DNA of 64,000 nucleotides from Candidatus Poribacteria bacterium. Its GTDB lineage: Bacteria; Poribacteria; WGA-4E; WGA-3G. Positions 36,112 through 47,855 of the stretch are shown piece after piece. The notes beneath the pieces were generated by a model, which saw only the letters and a program-made list of their open reading frames with translations, searched no databases and was not told the DNA's origin. Position numbers and translations under genes: made by a program. The stretch spans positions 92,083 through 156,082 of the forward strand of contig JAPOQK010000095.1 of assembly GCA_026710795.1 (NCBI GenBank), in the 5' to 3' direction. Within the stretch, counting starts at the first letter, position 1, and every line of letters begins with the position of its first letter.

Positions 36112-36900
36112 ATGAAAAAAGGAATTTGTATAGGATCACTTCCCGGCGCATCTACAGAAGAACGTTTTCAGTTAGCAAAGAAAGCCGGTTTTGATGGTGT
36201 GGAAATAGGAACATTAAGAAGCGATACAGAACGTGTAGAAATGAAACAACTTGCAACAGACTGTGGAATTGAATTGTGCAGTGTTATGAATGGAAAACAC
36301 TGGTCACATCCGCTTTCGGATGCCGATCCTGCAGTACGTGACGTGTGCCATAATGCTATGCTTGATTCACTTGCTACTGCTGAAGCAATTGGTGCTGATG
36401 CAGTGTTGCTTGTTTCAGCAGTTGTCAATAATAAGACAACCTATGAAGAAGCATACCAACGTTCTCAACAGGAAATACAGAGATTAATCCCAACTGCAAA
36501 AGAAAAAGGACTCACAATTGCCATAGAGAATGTATGGAATAAATTTCTGCTAAGTCCAATTGAATTCTCACAATACATTGATGAATTAGAGAGTGATGCA
36601 GTGACAGCGTATTTTGATGTAGGCAATATCGTTGCTTATGGCTTTCCACAACACTGGATCCGATCACTCGGTCATCGTATTTCTAAGGTGCATGTGAAAG
36701 GGTTTAATGCAAATGAACATCGGTTTACCTATCTGATTGAAGAGTGCACAATTGATTGGAACGCTGTGATGACTTCTTTTAATGATATAGGATATGACGA
36801 TTACATGACAGCAGAACTACCAGTAGGTGCTGATGACCCAGAAGGCACTGTACATCAGATTAGCGAGGATATGAGTAAGATTATTGCTGGTGAAGTCTAA
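36112..36900 (+). CDS. Sugar phosphate isomerase/epimerase-like TIM-barrel protein
   Basis: A 262-residue AP-endonuclease-2-type TIM barrel (xylose isomerase-like superfamily). It shows the barrel strands FDGVEIG, IELCSVMNG, ADAVLLVSAV, and IAIENVWNKFLLSP with the likely metal-binding glutamate. The aspartate-containing strand AYFDVGNI, HVKGFN with a histidine, and MTAELPVG with the last glutamate follow. All four metal-ligand positions therefore look filled. The substrate is unknown. It has a GAGGA ribosome binding site and is followed at once by nagB, so a joint role in amino- or keto-sugar use is reasonable but unproven. Confidence 0.85.
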   Translation: MKKGICIGSLPGASTEERFQLAKKAGFDGVEIGTLRSDTERVEMKQLATDCGIELCSVMNGKHWSHPLSDADPAVRDVCHNAMLDSLATAEAIGADAVLLVSAVVNNKTTYEEAYQRSQQEIQRLIPTAKEKGLTIAIENVWNKFLLSPIEFSQYIDELESDAVTAYFDVGNIVAYGFPQHWIRSLGHRISKVHVKGFNANEHRFTYLIEECTIDWNAVMTSFNDIGYDDYMTAELPVGADDPEGTVHQISEDMSKIIAGEV

Positions 36901-36913
36901 AGACCTGTTTGAT

Positions 36914-37705
36914 ATGGAAATCATTATTCAACCTACACATCATGAACTTGCTGCGATTACCTCACTAATAATTCGGGATGCATTACTAAAGAAACCTAAT
37001 CTCGTGTTGGGTTTAGCTACAGGAAGTACTCCTATTGGACTATACAAAGCTCTCGTCAAGTTGCACAGAGAAGAGAAACTTGACTTTTCAAATGTTACTA
37101 CCTTCAATTTAGACGAATACATCGGAATTTCAATTGAACATCCCGAAAGTTATCACACATTCATGTCAAAGCACTTTTTCGACCATGTTAATATCCCATC
37201 AGAGAATCAGCATATTCCACAAAACACTACAAAGAATCATGAAGCATTCTGTACATCGTATGAGGAAGCAATTGTGCGTGCGGGTGGAATTGATATTCAG
37301 GTGCTCGGGATTGGTACCGATGGACATATCGGATTTAATGAAGTAGGTTCTTCACTGTCCTCTCGAACTCGAATAAAGACACTTTCTTTAAGCACGATTA
37401 AAGCAAACGCAATACATTTTGATGGTAAAATTGATGCCGTTCCAGAAATGGCAATTACGATGGGAATTGGGACGATTATGGATGCAAAGCAATGTCTCTT
37501 ATTGGCAAGTGGAGAAGCCAAATCAGAGGCAATAGCAAAGGCAGTAGAAGGTCCTATTACCGCTATGGTACCCGCATCAATTTTGCAGATGCATCCTAAG
37601 ACAACTGTAATAATTGATGAAGCGGCTGCATCAAGATTGGAAGAAGTTGAGTATTATAAACGGTCTTATGCAAATAGGCAAAAACTGATGTCTCAGAAAC
37701 AGTAA
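36914..37705 (+). CDS. nagB: Glucosamine-6-phosphate deaminase
   Basis: Converts glucosamine-6-phosphate to fructose-6-phosphate and ammonia. Motifs are LATGSTPIGLYKALV (phosphate loop), FNLDEYIGIS with the catalytic aspartate, and LGIGTDGHIGFNEVGSS with the active-site histidine. GEAKSEAIAKAVEGP follows near the C-terminus. The start is ATG 36914; an upstream in-frame TTG at 36884 would overlap the preceding gene. At about 263 residues it has the usual length. It supplies amino-sugar carbon to glycolysis and links wall recycling to central metabolism. Confidence 0.93.
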   Translation: MEIIIQPTHHELAAITSLIIRDALLKKPNLVLGLATGSTPIGLYKALVKLHREEKLDFSNVTTFNLDEYIGISIEHPESYHTFMSKHFFDHVNIPSENQHIPQNTTKNHEAFCTSYEEAIVRAGGIDIQVLGIGTDGHIGFNEVGSSLSSRTRIKTLSLSTIKANAIHFDGKIDAVPEMAITMGIGTIMDAKQCLLLASGEAKSEAIAKAVEGPITAMVPASILQMHPKTTVIIDEAAASRLEEVEYYKRSYANRQKLMSQKQ

Positions 37706-39133
37706 TTATTTCTCACTTAACCCATATTCTTTTGCTTTACGTTGAATTGTCCGCCTACTGATATCAAGGATTTGCGCTGCTTTTACTTTATTGTTATCGG
37801 TATATTCAAGGGTGGCACGTAATACTTCACGGTTTATCTCTTCAAGCGACATACCGATTTCAACGTTAATGTGTGAACCACCGTTCCCAGAGGTATCGGT
37901 CGTATGGAGAGTTGGAGCTGAAGGAATATTAGAAACCATATCTTCATTTACCTTCAGAATACGTTCAGGTAGGTCTGCCAGTTGTAGAGATTCTTGTGTT
38001 GACATTACCACGAGTCCTTCAATGCAGTTTTTCAGTTCCCTAACATTTCCTGGCCAGTTATATTTCATCAACGCACGAACCGCTTCGGGGGTAAGCGTTC
38101 TCAATGTTTTGCTATTTTCTCGGCAAAATTCTTCAAGAAAATCTTTGACCAATAGCGGAATATCTTCGACTCTTTCCTGAAGTGTTGGTAAATTGATGGA
38201 AACGACGTTAAGTCTATCATAGAGATCAGGAAGAAATATACCTTTACTGCATGCTGCTTCTAAGTCATGGTTTGTAGCACATATAATCCTTACGTTCACT
38301 TGTATAGTCTTATCACCGCCAACTCGTTCAAATTCACGTTCTTCAAGAACACGCAATAGACGGGCTTGATTTGAAAGACTAAGTTGTGATACTTCATCAA
38401 GGAAAAGCGTTCCACCATGGGCAAGTTCAAATCTTCCCTTCCGTTGAAGATAAGCTCCGCTGAATGCACCACGTTCATGTCCAAAAAGTTCAGACTCTGC
38501 TAAATTCTCGTTTAACGTAGCACAATTAAATGCAATTAGATTGCCTAGACGTAAACTCCTATGGTGGATAGCGCGGGCAACCAGTTCTTTACCTGTACCG
38601 CGTGCACCGTATATCATCACTGTCGCTTTTGTCGGGGCAATTTGAGTAATCATCTCACGAATTCGTATGAGTTGCGGAGACTTTCCCGTAAGACGGCATA
38701 GACCTTCCTTTTCATCAATCTGCGAACGTAATTGCCGGTTTTCAAAGGTAAGTTGTTGATTCTGCAGTGTTTTATGTAGGAGTGCCTTCAAATGAACAGG
38801 ATTGAGTGGTTTGTAGACAAAAAATGTGCCATCATGTGCCAACATTGCTTTGATACCGATATCTGTCTCTAATACATTAGGGGCTGTGATAAAGATGATA
38901 CCCACATCAGGATGGTGTTTAATCGCAGCCTCCAACAGTGCCAATCCATCTATCCTGTCCGCTTTCAGTGGTGCGATAAGGATATTCATCGTTTGATGTT
39001 CTATTCGATGAAAGCCTTGATACATATTGCTTGTTACAATTAGATTGAGTCCTTCTCCGTCAAGTGTTTGACAGATGACTTCTCGTTGTCGAGAATCAGC
39101 ATCTACAATCAATACATTTTTTTCAATACTCAT
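37706..39133 (-). CDS. Sigma-54-dependent activator with degenerate receiver domain
   Basis: A 475-residue NtrC-type regulator. The N-terminal receiver (1-120) keeps the first acidic residue (D11), the T and the K (YKP), but the phosphoacceptor position is a proline (ILIAPLKADRIDG, P55) and the second acidic residue is alanine. The AAA+ domain has Walker A GARGTGKE, the sigma-54 contact loop GAFSGA (normally GAFTGA), and GGTLFLDEV. A Fis-type helix-turn-helix ends the protein (AAQILDISRRTIQRKAKEYG). It should open promoters of sigma-54 RNA polymerase, but probably is not switched by phosphorylation. No histidine kinase is adjacent. It is convergent with nagB and divergent from the membrane protein gene. 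Confidence 0.93.
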   Translation of the reverse strand: MSIEKNVLIVDADSRQREVICQTLDGEGLNLIVTSNMYQGFHRIEHQTMNILIAPLKADRIDGLALLEAAIKHHPDVGIIFITAPNVLETDIGIKAMLAHDGTFFVYKPLNPVHLKALLHKTLQNQQLTFENRQLRSQIDEKEGLCRLTGKSPQLIRIREMITQIAPTKATVMIYGARGTGKELVARAIHHRSLRLGNLIAFNCATLNENLAESELFGHERGAFSGAYLQRKGRFELAHGGTLFLDEVSQLSLSNQARLLRVLEEREFERVGGDKTIQVNVRIICATNHDLEAACSKGIFLPDLYDRLNVVSINLPTLQERVEDIPLLVKDFLEEFCRENSKTLRTLTPEAVRALMKYNWPGNVRELKNCIEGLVVMSTQESLQLADLPERILKVNEDMVSNIPSAPTLHTTDTSGNGGSHINVEIGMSLEEINREVLRATLEYTDNNKVKAAQILDISRRTIQRKAKEYGLSEK

Positions 39134-39639
39134 TTTAGGTTATCTCTTAGTGTATATTTGAAAATTGAAAATAGAATGGTGTTACATCTACTAAGGACGG
39201 TATATCTAAAGGTACAATGTCGTATTTAATGTCTTTATCAACATGAAGATTCTAACTTACACTTTCATATTGTATATAAAGTATACCTGATGATTCCATC
39301 TTACGTCAATAGGAATGTTAACATTATACTATGTTGAATATAAATCAAAATAGACAAAAGCAACTTTCAATCAATCCAAATATATGGATATGGACTTGGT
39401 CAAGATTTTCAGACTATAGTTAACATGTTTTTGTTGACATAGAATCTCAATATGTGTATACTTATTATTATAGATTTTATCGGTTAATACTGTTTTCCAA
39501 TTTGTTATTTCGTAGTACTATTAGAGTAATATGCTATTAACAATTTATATAATTTAGTAATTTATACTATACATTTATTATTTTTATTCTACATTCTGGA
39601 AATATCATTCAATTTACATAGGGAAACATAAAGGGGGTT
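39134..39639. other. Divergent intergenic region, about 500 bases
   Basis: AT-rich, without a gene. It separates the sigma-54 activator (minus) from the membrane protein gene (plus) and contains a strong sigma-70-type promoter for the latter. I found no clear GG-N10-GC sigma-54 promoter in it. Confidence 0.6.
39434..39462 (+). promoter_or_regulatory. Sigma-70-type promoter for the membrane protein gene
   Basis: A perfect -35 box TTGACA (39434-39439), a 17-base spacer and a -10 box TATACT (39457-39462). It would leave a leader of about 175 bases before ATG 39646. Confidence 0.55.
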
Positions 39640-39645
39640 GTGTAT

Positions 39646-40266
39646 ATGATTGATGATTCAAAAAGTCTATATTCTTTGGGAGGAATATCTGCAATTCTGA
39701 GTGGTCTTCTTATGGTATTCATCAGTATCTGGTTCCTTTTTCGATCCGATAGTCAACCAGATGTGATGCATGGTGTCAGCGTGGTGATGCTTATTTTAGT
39801 TGTACCTACGGTTATAGCTATAACTGTCCTACTCATAAAGGAAGTGAAAACTGGTACACTTTTAGGGGTTGGATTCGCCGGACTTTGGATTATGTTAGAA
39901 TTGATAGCACATTGTTCTCAATCTGCACCATTGAAGACTGTCAATGTGTTGTTACAAGAAACTACTACACAGGACTTTGGACAGAATTTCAATCAAGTAT
40001 GGGAGGAATGGGGTGATGCGCTAATGATGATTGCAGCGTTTTCATTTTCAGTTTCAGCAATATGCTACAGTACTTCGCTCCGTAAATGGGGAAACTCTAT
40101 CTCTGCATATCTGTTGATATTATCAGCAATTGTCTTTCTGTTTACATTTATACCTATGGTAGATCTCTATTGGCATATTCTTATAAGAGGTATTGCAGTA
40201 TTATTTTTAGGCGGTGTGCTGTTGAGCGCACCCGGTCAAACGATTGAGGAAGAATGGGAAACATAA
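39646..40266 (+). CDS. Hypothetical membrane protein with about six helices
   Basis: About 206 residues, mostly hydrophobic. It has helices near residues 10-30, 45-65, 72-90, 125-145, 152-172 and 178-195, and a central periplasmic or cytoplasmic loop with QETTTQDFGQNFNQVWEEW. The opening (LYSLGGISAILSGLLMV) and general plan recall DUF4386-type membrane proteins, but I do not recognise it firmly. The start is ATG 39646 behind AAGGGGG (39631-39637); GTG at 39640 is too close to that site. No function is proposed. Confidence 0.75.
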   Translation: MIDDSKSLYSLGGISAILSGLLMVFISIWFLFRSDSQPDVMHGVSVVMLILVVPTVIAITVLLIKEVKTGTLLGVGFAGLWIMLELIAHCSQSAPLKTVNVLLQETTTQDFGQNFNQVWEEWGDALMMIAAFSFSVSAICYSTSLRKWGNSISAYLLILSAIVFLFTFIPMVDLYWHILIRGIAVLFLGGVLLSAPGQTIEEEWET

Positions 40267-40373
40267 AGAACGATAATAAAAATGACATTGCATGGTACCA
40301 CTCTTAGTTAATATTAATGAGTAGGATGGACAACAATCATTAAATAATATCCTAAATTGATTTGAGTGTTCAC

Positions 40374-41183
40374 CTACTCTCTGTTTATGTTAGGACTTTC
40401 AACATCGTTCAACAACTCTTCTAATTCTGACAACAGATCTCTGTCATTCTCTTCTTCACTGATCTCTTCGTTTTCATTGTTTTCACTATCGTTCGAACCG
40501 ACAGCCTCCAAATCTGAACGAAATTCAATGAGGTTATTAAGATACCTCTCGCGCGTTATATTTTCAGCGTCCCCGTGGTCCTCACGTAAACATTCCCCAC
40601 AAAATACTCCAATCTGTTGGATACCCATGTCAATGTGCTGTAAGGCAGTATTAGGATCATCCTCTTGCAAACTCAATTCTGCTTTTGCAATGCTGTTCAT
40701 CATTATCATATATCCTTTATACTGATAACTTCTCCAAGCAATTTCTGATGGGGCGAATTCTCGGGCAAGATTGGTTACCGACAGATTTATATCTGTGTCT
40801 CCGCGAACATCTTGCCACCTTTTAATACCAGCAAATAATAGGTACCGTGTATATCTGTGAAAAGATTCCTCAAACAAGGTATCCCATTCCTCTTCTGTCA
40901 ATTCAAAACCGTCCCTACTGCCGTTTTCCTCTTCATACTTTTCCAATTTACTAAAGTAATAATCGTAGTAAGAATCCAAACCGTGTGGACGTACACCATC
41001 TGGACGACCAGTCGCATAGATACGTGAAACTGTGAAGGCATTCGGTTGTACAACGACAACTTCCCGACCATCTTCAATCGTCAATATTCTGATTGGATGA
41101 TCTTCATCTAAATTGATGACTTGAAGAATTCTATCAAGAGCTTGAACCCATCGCGTATTTCTTTGAGTTGTACCGTTTGACAT
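40374..41183 (-). CDS. Hypothetical protein at the end of the pyrimidine operon
   Basis: A 269-residue soluble protein I do not recognise. The N-terminal part is mixed alpha/beta (RILTIEDGREVVVVQPNAFTVSRIYATGRPDG). The middle is helical and rich in Tyr, Trp and Glu, with one CxxC-like pair (FCGECLRED). The last 45 residues are strongly acidic (NDSENNENEEISEEENDRD). It begins 11 bases after the carB stop codon, so it is very likely translated from the pyr mRNA. A link to pyrimidine metabolism is only implied by position. Confidence 0.8.
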   Translation of the reverse strand: MSNGTTQRNTRWVQALDRILQVINLDEDHPIRILTIEDGREVVVVQPNAFTVSRIYATGRPDGVRPHGLDSYYDYYFSKLEKYEEENGSRDGFELTEEEWDTLFEESFHRYTRYLLFAGIKRWQDVRGDTDINLSVTNLAREFAPSEIAWRSYQYKGYMIMMNSIAKAELSLQEDDPNTALQHIDMGIQQIGVFCGECLREDHGDAENITRERYLNNLIEFRSDLEAVGSNDSENNENEEISEEENDRDLLSELEELLNDVESPNINRE

Positions 41184-41194
41184 GGTATTTACCT

Positions 41195-44100
41195 TTACTT
41201 ATGATAATCTTGTAGTGGGGTAACTGAAATTTCACCACGTTGAAGTGCATCGATAGCATTTACAGCTGCGGCTGCACCCGGAATAGTTGAGAAAATCGGA
41301 ATGTCATGTTCTATCGCCATCTGACGGATGAGTAGTTCGTTGGTTCTATGGATATCACCTGTTGGTGTATTGACTATCAGATCAACTGCATGGTTTTTGA
41401 TATAATCATGGATCGTAGGTCTACCTTTACCAATACTATATACAAGTTGAACATCCATTCCATTACGAAGTAATACTTTGGCTGTTCCGTGTGTGGCAAT
41501 GAGTTCAAATCCCATATCAGTTAGTTTCTTCGCTATAAAAATGACTGAACGTTTGTCCTTATTTCTCACACTAATAAAAGCGTTCCCTTTAAGTGGTAAT
41601 GAATAACCGCAGGCTTTTTGTGCTTTAGCAAATGCGCGTGAAACATCGGTATCAATTCCCATCACTTCACCCGTAGATTTCATTTCAGGACCTAAACGGG
41701 AATTTGCACCGGGAAAACGGTTAAATGGGAAAACTGGAGCTTTGACACTAAAATAAGGAGGTTCAATTTCGGTTGTAAACCCAAGACTATCAAGTGTCTT
41801 ACCCGCCATGACACGTGCAGCCAACTTCGCTAATGGAACGCCAATAGCCTTACTTACAAACGGTACAGTACGAGATGCACGAGGATTTACTTCTAACACA
41901 TATATTTCCTCATTCTTAATAGCATACTGGACATTCATTAACCCACGCACATTAAGTGCCTCTGCAAGTGCGTATGTATACTCCTTGAGCTGCTCAATTT
42001 GGTCGTCAACTAATGTGTATGGAGGAAGAACACAATCACTATCACCAGAATGAACTCCAGCTTCTTCAATATGTTCCATGATACCACCTATGACAGTTAA
42101 GTGTCCATCAGAAATAACATCTACATCCACTTCGATCGCTTCCTCAAGGTATTTGTCAATCAGCACAGGATGTTCAGGAGAGGCTTTAACAGCGGTATTC
42201 ATATATTCCTGTAAAGGTTGCTCGTCGTAAACAATCTGCATAGCACGTCCCCCAAGTACAAAGGATGGACGGACAATCACAGGATATCCCAGAGATGATG
42301 CAATAGGTATCGCTTCCTCACTTGATGTCGCGGTACTATTAGGGGGTTGCATTAACCCAATTTCATCTAAAACTTCTTTGAAAAGTTGACGATTTTCTGA
42401 ACGAGCAATGTCCTCTGGACTCGTTCCAATTATTGGAACGCCGGCTTCTTTAAGTGCCATTGCAAGATTCAACGGGGTTTGTCCCCCGAATTGAACAATA
42501 ACTCCGATCGGTTTCTCTTTTTCATAGATATTTAAAACATCTTCACAGGTCAATGGTTCAAAATAGAGACGGTCAGACGTGTCATAGTCTGTGCTTACCG
42601 TTTCCGGATTACTATTCACCATGATGGTTTCATATCCGTCGGTTTTGAGAGCCATCGCGGCATGAACACAGCAATAATCAAATTCAATTCCTTGTCCTAT
42701 ACGGTTCGGTCCTCCTCCAAGTATCATGATTTTCTCTTTATCGGTTGGACGCACTTCATCTTCGCTTGAACAAGTTGAATAGTAGTAAGGTGTCTCTGCC
42801 TCAAATTCTGCCGCACAGGTATCAACAGTTTTGTATGTTGTTTCAATACCAAGGTCTTTTCGTGTTTCTCGCACCTTAGTTTCTGATACATCGTAGAGGT
42901 CTGAAAGCTGTCTATCAGAAAACCCAAGTTGTTTTGCTTGACGCATTAGAGATACAAATTCTGTGTCCGCAGGATTACCGTTTTCTAATAAAGGACGGGT
43001 CTGTGTAATGTTTAGGCTCTTTTCAAAATCTACTATTTCTTGCATATTGTAGAGGAAAAAAGGATCAATATGTGTGTATGAATAGATGTCATCTATACTC
43101 ATTCCCCGTTTAAGGGCAGATTTTATGTAGAAGATGCGCTCTACATTTGGAATTGTTAATTTACTTGAGAGTTCTGATAGCGGTATCTCTTCAAGTGGAT
43201 GGTTATCATATCCAGACCAGCCTGTTTCTAAAGAACGTAAGCCTTTCTGCAATGCTTCCTTAAATGTGCCACCGATTGACATTGCCTCTCCAACTGATTT
43301 CATCTGTGTTGTAAGGGTTTCATCAGTACCTTGGAACTTTTCAAATGCCCATCTCGGTATTTTCACTACAACGTAATCAATAGTAGGTTCAAAACAGGCT
43401 GGTGTTTCTGCAGTAATATCGTTTGGAATTTCGTCAAGATTATAGCCGACTGCTAACTTCGCAGCAATTTTGGCTATTGGAAATCCTGTCGCTTTTGAAG
43501 CGAGGGCAGAACTACGAGAAACGCGCGGGTTCATTTCAATAACGACCTGTTTGCCAGTCTTTGGATCAACTGCAAATTGTATATTAGACCCACCCGTGTC
43601 AACTCCGATTTCACGGATGATTTTTATAGCAGAATCACGCATCACCTGATATTCTTTATCTGTTAAAGTTTGAATTGGAGCGACAGTAATACTATCACCT
43701 GTATGGACTCCCATCGGATCTACGTTTTCAATGGAACAGATAATAACTACATTGTCTGCCCCATCCCGCATCACCTCTAATTCAAATTCTTTCCAGCCTA
43801 TGACAGATTCTTCGATTAGTAATTCGTTGATAGGACTTAATGAGAGACCCGTTGACACCATTTTTTGGTATTCTTCAATATTATATGCGATTCCTCCACC
43901 AGTACCTCCAAGTGTAAATGCTGGACGGATAATAGTTGGAAAACCTATTTCATCGATTAATGCTATGGCTTCCTGCAATGTATGTGCAATACCGCTTTTT
44001 GGAACATCCAAACCAATATCTTGCATAGCCTGTTTGAATAGGGCACGGTCTTCAGCTTTCTGAATTGCTGGCAGTTTTGCACCTATCAATTCCACATTGT

Positions 44101-44431
44101 ATTTCTCTAACACACCCGATTCAGCAAGGGCAACAGATACGTTCAGTGCGGTTTGTCCACCTAATGTTGGTAACAACGCATGTGGTCGTTCTTTATCAAT
44201 GACAAGTTCTACAGTATCGGCAGTAATTGGTTCAATATAGGTACGATCTGCGAAATCCGGATCGGTCATAATTGTGGCTGGATTGCTATTCACAAGCACA
44301 ATCTGATACCCCTCCTCTTTTAGGGCTTTACAGGCTTGTGTTCCAGAGTAATCAAATTCACAAGCTTGACCAATGATTATCGCACCCGAACCTATAATTA
44401 AGATCTTTTCTATGTCTGTTCTTTTTGGCAT
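41195..44431 (-). CDS. carB: Carbamoyl-phosphate synthase large subunit
   Basis: Makes carbamoyl phosphate from bicarbonate, ammonia (from CarA) and two ATP. The 1078 residues contain the duplicated ATP-grasp halves: the first has [41 protein letters not shown] and [22 protein letters not shown]. The second has [35 protein letters not shown] and [18 protein letters not shown]-terminal MGS-like regulatory domain follows (about 930-1078). The length is standard. It is the fourth gene of the pyr operon, 79 bases after carA. Confidence 0.98.
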   Translation of the reverse strand: MPKRTDIEKILIIGSGAIIIGQACEFDYSGTQACKALKEEGYQIVLVNSNPATIMTDPDFADRTYIEPITADTVELVIDKERPHALLPTLGGQTALNVSVALAESGVLEKYNVELIGAKLPAIQKAEDRALFKQAMQDIGLDVPKSGIAHTLQEAIALIDEIGFPTIIRPAFTLGGTGGGIAYNIEEYQKMVSTGLSLSPINELLIEESVIGWKEFELEVMRDGADNVVIICSIENVDPMGVHTGDSITVAPIQTLTDKEYQVMRDSAIKIIREIGVDTGGSNIQFAVDPKTGKQVVIEMNPRVSRSSALASKATGFPIAKIAAKLAVGYNLDEIPNDITAETPACFEPTIDYVVVKIPRWAFEKFQGTDETLTTQMKSVGEAMSIGGTFKEALQKGLRSLETGWSGYDNHPLEEIPLSELSSKLTIPNVERIFYIKSALKRGMSIDDIYSYTHIDPFFLYNMQEIVDFEKSLNITQTRPLLENGNPADTEFVSLMRQAKQLGFSDRQLSDLYDVSETKVRETRKDLGIETTYKTVDTCAAEFEAETPYYYSTCSSEDEVRPTDKEKIMILGGGPNRIGQGIEFDYCCVHAAMALKTDGYETIMVNSNPETVSTDYDTSDRLYFEPLTCEDVLNIYEKEKPIGVIVQFGGQTPLNLAMALKEAGVPIIGTSPEDIARSENRQLFKEVLDEIGLMQPPNSTATSSEEAIPIASSLGYPVIVRPSFVLGGRAMQIVYDEQPLQEYMNTAVKASPEHPVLIDKYLEEAIEVDVDVISDGHLTVIGGIMEHIEEAGVHSGDSDCVLPPYTLVDDQIEQLKEYTYALAEALNVRGLMNVQYAIKNEEIYVLEVNPRASRTVPFVSKAIGVPLAKLAARVMAGKTLDSLGFTTEIEPPYFSVKAPVFPFNRFPGANSRLGPEMKSTGEVMGIDTDVSRAFAKAQKACGYSLPLKGNAFISVRNKDKRSVIFIAKKLTDMGFELIATHGTAKVLLRNGMDVQLVYSIGKGRPTIHDYIKNHAVDLIVNTPTGDIHRTNELLIRQMAIEHDIPIFSTIPGAAAAVNAIDALQRGEISVTPLQDYHK

Positions 44432-44510
44432 TTTTAATTTTTCTATCTACATTCAATAGTGTGATAAAGGTAATTGAGATATAATTACAATGTATTGATT
44501 GACTTAGAAA

Positions 44511-45641
44511 CTATTCTCCCATCATCTTTGTAAATTGTGAAAACAGATACCTGGCATCATGAGGACCCGGAGATGCTTCTGGATGATATTGGACAGAAAA
44601 AGCCGGATACTCACGATGGTGTATTCCTTCAAGTGTGTTATCATTTAAGTTGATATGTGTTATGTCAACGGTATTTGGCATGGAATCAATATCAACGCAA
44701 AAACCGTGGTTTTGTGATGTTATCTCAACTTGATCGGTTGCAAGATGTTTTACAGGTTGATTGGCACCCCGATGTCCAAACTTAAGTTTATATGTTTTTC
44801 CACCTAATGCAAGTCCCATCAGTTGGTGTCCTAAACATATACCAAATATCGGTTTCCTGCCAAGTAATTCTTGTACAGTGTTTATAGCATAGTCAAGTGG
44901 TTCTGGGTCACCTGGACCATTTGATAGGAACACACCATCAGGTTCTGCAGCGAGGATTTCCTCAGCAGTTGTTTTTGCTGGGACAACCTGCACCTCACAA
45001 CCGTGTTCAGTTAGTTGCCGTAAAATGTTGTATTTGATACCGAAATCCATCGCAACCACCCGGTATTTCCCATTTTCTGACGGTGTTGAATCCTTATATC
45101 CATCAATTGAACTGGATGGATGTTGATTCCAAGCATAAGTGTTCGGACAGGTAACACGTTGCACAAGATCCCATCCAACCAAACCGTGCCAAGATTGTGC
45201 TTTCGCAACAAGACTCGCAACGTCAATATTTCCATCAGTATCTTCAGTTGCAAGACATCCGTTCATAACACCTTGTACACGAAGTCGACGGGTAAGTGCA
45301 CGCGTGTCTATATTCTGAATACCGATGATACCGTTTTCGGTTAAGTAGGTGTCCAAACTCCATTTCGATCGCCAGTTACTATGATAGGCACTGTATTCAC
45401 GCACTACAAATCCTTCTACTTGAGGACCGATAGATTCAATATCCGTTTCATTACATCCATAGTTGCCAATTAACGGATAGGTCATAGTTACTATCTGCCC
45501 TTTATATGACGGATCAGTTAAGACTTCTTGATAACCGGTCATACTGGTATTAAAGACTACTTCACCGACAGTCTCACCTGTCGCGCCAAACTGTTGTCCT
45601 TCAAAAACTGTTCCATCCGACAATGCGAGAATTGCTTTCAT
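44511..45641 (-). CDS. carA: Carbamoyl-phosphate synthase small subunit
   Basis: Glutaminase subunit that feeds ammonia to CarB. The 376 residues show the N-terminal domain ([40 protein letters not shown]) and a class I glutamine amidotransferase domain. That domain has the catalytic cysteine in [16 protein letters not shown] and the His-Glu pair in [12 protein letters not shown]. The ATG has an AGAGGAA ribosome binding site and follows pyrC by 22 bases. Confidence 0.98.
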   Translation of the reverse strand: MKAILALSDGTVFEGQQFGATGETVGEVVFNTSMTGYQEVLTDPSYKGQIVTMTYPLIGNYGCNETDIESIGPQVEGFVVREYSAYHSNWRSKWSLDTYLTENGIIGIQNIDTRALTRRLRVQGVMNGCLATEDTDGNIDVASLVAKAQSWHGLVGWDLVQRVTCPNTYAWNQHPSSSIDGYKDSTPSENGKYRVVAMDFGIKYNILRQLTEHGCEVQVVPAKTTAEEILAAEPDGVFLSNGPGDPEPLDYAINTVQELLGRKPIFGICLGHQLMGLALGGKTYKLKFGHRGANQPVKHLATDQVEITSQNHGFCVDIDSMPNTVDITHINLNDNTLEGIHHREYPAFSVQYHPEASPGPHDARYLFSQFTKMMGE

Positions 45642-45663
45642 ATATTCCTCTTGTAAGAGTATT

Positions 45664-46983
45664 TTATCCCTTATTTGTCCCGTCTGTGGGAGTTCGTTTA
45701 TTCTGAATTCCTTTTTGGAATGTCATCACAGACCACCCCTTTAGCTGCCAACCATCAAAGGGTGTATTTCGACTTTTTGAATACGATTTATCAATGTCTA
45801 CTTTTGCCGTTTTCTGTGTATCTATAATTGTTATGTCCGCGACAGCACCGATTGACAGTGTGCCACGATCAAGTCCAACAATTTTTGCTGGAATATTGGT
45901 CAACTTTGCAATTGCTTCATTTAAGGTTAGATGTCCAGTTTCAACCAAATAGGTGATAACAAGTGGAATACATGTCTCAAGACCTATAATCCCATTAGGT
46001 GCATCTTTCATCCCAAGTGCCTTTTCAGATGGCGTATGTGGGGCGTGATCAGTGGCAATAGCATCTATAGTACCGTCACACAACCCTTCCAGAACAGCGT
46101 CAACATCTCTCTGTGTGCGAAGCGGAGGATGCATCTTAGCATTAGTACCCTGTTTTTCCACCTCTGTGTCTGTCAGAATCCAATGATGAGGACATGCTTC
46201 TGCTGTAACGTTCACTCCACGTTGTTTACCCCATCGCACTAATTCAACGGCTCCAGCTGTGCTGACATGTAATATATGCACATGACCACCTGTCAATTCA
46301 GCAAGCATGATGTCACGGGCAACAATTATGTCTTCTGCAGCATTAGGACTACCAACGAGGTTTAATTTTCGTGATGTTTCACCAAGATTCATCACTGCAC
46401 CAGCGTTCAGATTGTGCTCTTCGCAGTGAACCATTACGGGAAAATCAAATTCTGCACTTAACTTCAATGCTTCACACATCAGCGCGGAATTCATCACAGT
46501 AACCCCATCGTCGCTGACACCAACTGCTCCCGCAGAAAGCATACTACGAATATCGGTTAATTCTTCGCCAGCAAGGTTTTTTGTAATACTACCCACAGGA
46601 AATACATTTGCTGTTACGGAATTCAGTTGCACCGATTTACTATTTGCTATCTCATATATGCGTTTAATCCTGTCGGGTGAGTCTGTAACTGGTGATGTAT
46701 TTGCCATACAAACTACAGAAGTAAATCCACCACCAGATGCTGCTGCTGTGCCTGTAGCAATAGTCTCCTTATGTTCAAATCCCGGTTCACGCAGATGAAC
46801 GTGCATGTCAATCAATCCAGGTGTGACTGTCAAATAAGTTGCATCAATCACGTGGTCTGCATTTTCCGTATGGTTACCACCAACTTTAGCAATTTTGCCA
46901 TCGGTGATGAAAACATCTCCTACTAAATCAACGTTATTTGCGGGATCAATGATATGTCCATTACGGATAAGCACTCTGTTCAT
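45664..46983 (-). CDS. pyrC: Dihydroorotase
   Basis: Zinc amidohydrolase that cyclises carbamoyl-aspartate to dihydroorotate. It is a type I (class I) enzyme of about 439 residues with the metal motif [15 protein letters not shown] and the histidines in MVHCEEHNL and [10 protein letters not shown]. The catalytic aspartate is in [13 protein letters not shown]. The start is set at ATG 46983 behind AGGAA; an upstream in-frame start at 47001 is less likely because MNRVLIRNG is the usual beginning. It lies between pyrR and carA. The usual partner pyrB (aspartate transcarbamylase) is not in this operon. Confidence 0.95.
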   Translation of the reverse strand: MNRVLIRNGHIIDPANNVDLVGDVFITDGKIAKVGGNHTENADHVIDATYLTVTPGLIDMHVHLREPGFEHKETIATGTAAASGGGFTSVVCMANTSPVTDSPDRIKRIYEIANSKSVQLNSVTANVFPVGSITKNLAGEELTDIRSMLSAGAVGVSDDGVTVMNSALMCEALKLSAEFDFPVMVHCEEHNLNAGAVMNLGETSRKLNLVGSPNAAEDIIVARDIMLAELTGGHVHILHVSTAGAVELVRWGKQRGVNVTAEACPHHWILTDTEVEKQGTNAKMHPPLRTQRDVDAVLEGLCDGTIDAIATDHAPHTPSEKALGMKDAPNGIIGLETCIPLVITYLVETGHLTLNEAIAKLTNIPAKIVGLDRGTLSIGAVADITIIDTQKTAKVDIDKSYSKSRNTPFDGWQLKGWSVMTFQKGIQNKRTPTDGTNKG

Positions 46984-47007
46984 ATATATTCCTGATAACA
47001 AAATTTA

Positions 47008-47595
<588 letters not shown>

Positions 47596-47622
47596 TTATT
47601 GCATTAAAACTAATATTGACAT

Positions 47623-47653
47623 AAAAAAACCTCCTCACTAATCAGTGAGAAGG
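47623..47653 (-). terminator. Intrinsic terminator of the pyr attenuator
   Basis: On the minus strand a 10-bp stem, CCTTCTCACT-gatt-AGTGAGGAGG (one G-U pair), is followed by seven T. It stands about 60 bases before pyrR and 140 bases after the PyrR-binding hairpin, so it would stop transcription before the operon. This is the arrangement of a regulated attenuator. Confidence 0.85.
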
Positions 47654-47790
47654 AACAAACTAATATTTATTATATTGCAACAGAAACAGATTAAAAAGAT
47701 GATCTTACGTTTATGTTTATAAAATTTATAATACTCTTTTTCTAAACAGGCACTACAAGTGCGTCCATACTGGGTTCGTATGTAGTGGAT

Positions 47791-47814
47791 CATCCTTTTC
47801 CACCTCTCTGGATG
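47791..47814 (-). ncRNA. PyrR-binding hairpin in the pyr leader RNA
   Basis: The minus strand reads ATCCAGAGAGGT at 47802-47813, matching the core of the PyrR-binding consensus (ARUCCNGNGAGGYU in Bacillus) at R-U-C-C-N-G-N-G-A-G-G-Y. The following GGATG closes a CATCC/GGATG stem around the purine-rich loop, as in known PyrR-binding loops. It lies between a promoter and a terminator upstream of pyrR. Confidence 0.85.
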
Positions 47815-47855
47815 GGATTAAAAGGTTCTGAACATCAAAGTTAATCTGTTGAAGT

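Noticed and set aside
36168..36428. Plus- and minus-strand frames opposite the isomerase and nagB genes
   Set aside because: They are antisense or alternative-frame shadows of clear enzyme-coding genes.
39134..39639. Sigma-54 promoter next to the sigma-54 activator
   Set aside because: No GG-N10-GC pair with suitable flanks was seen; the best promoter there is sigma-70-like.
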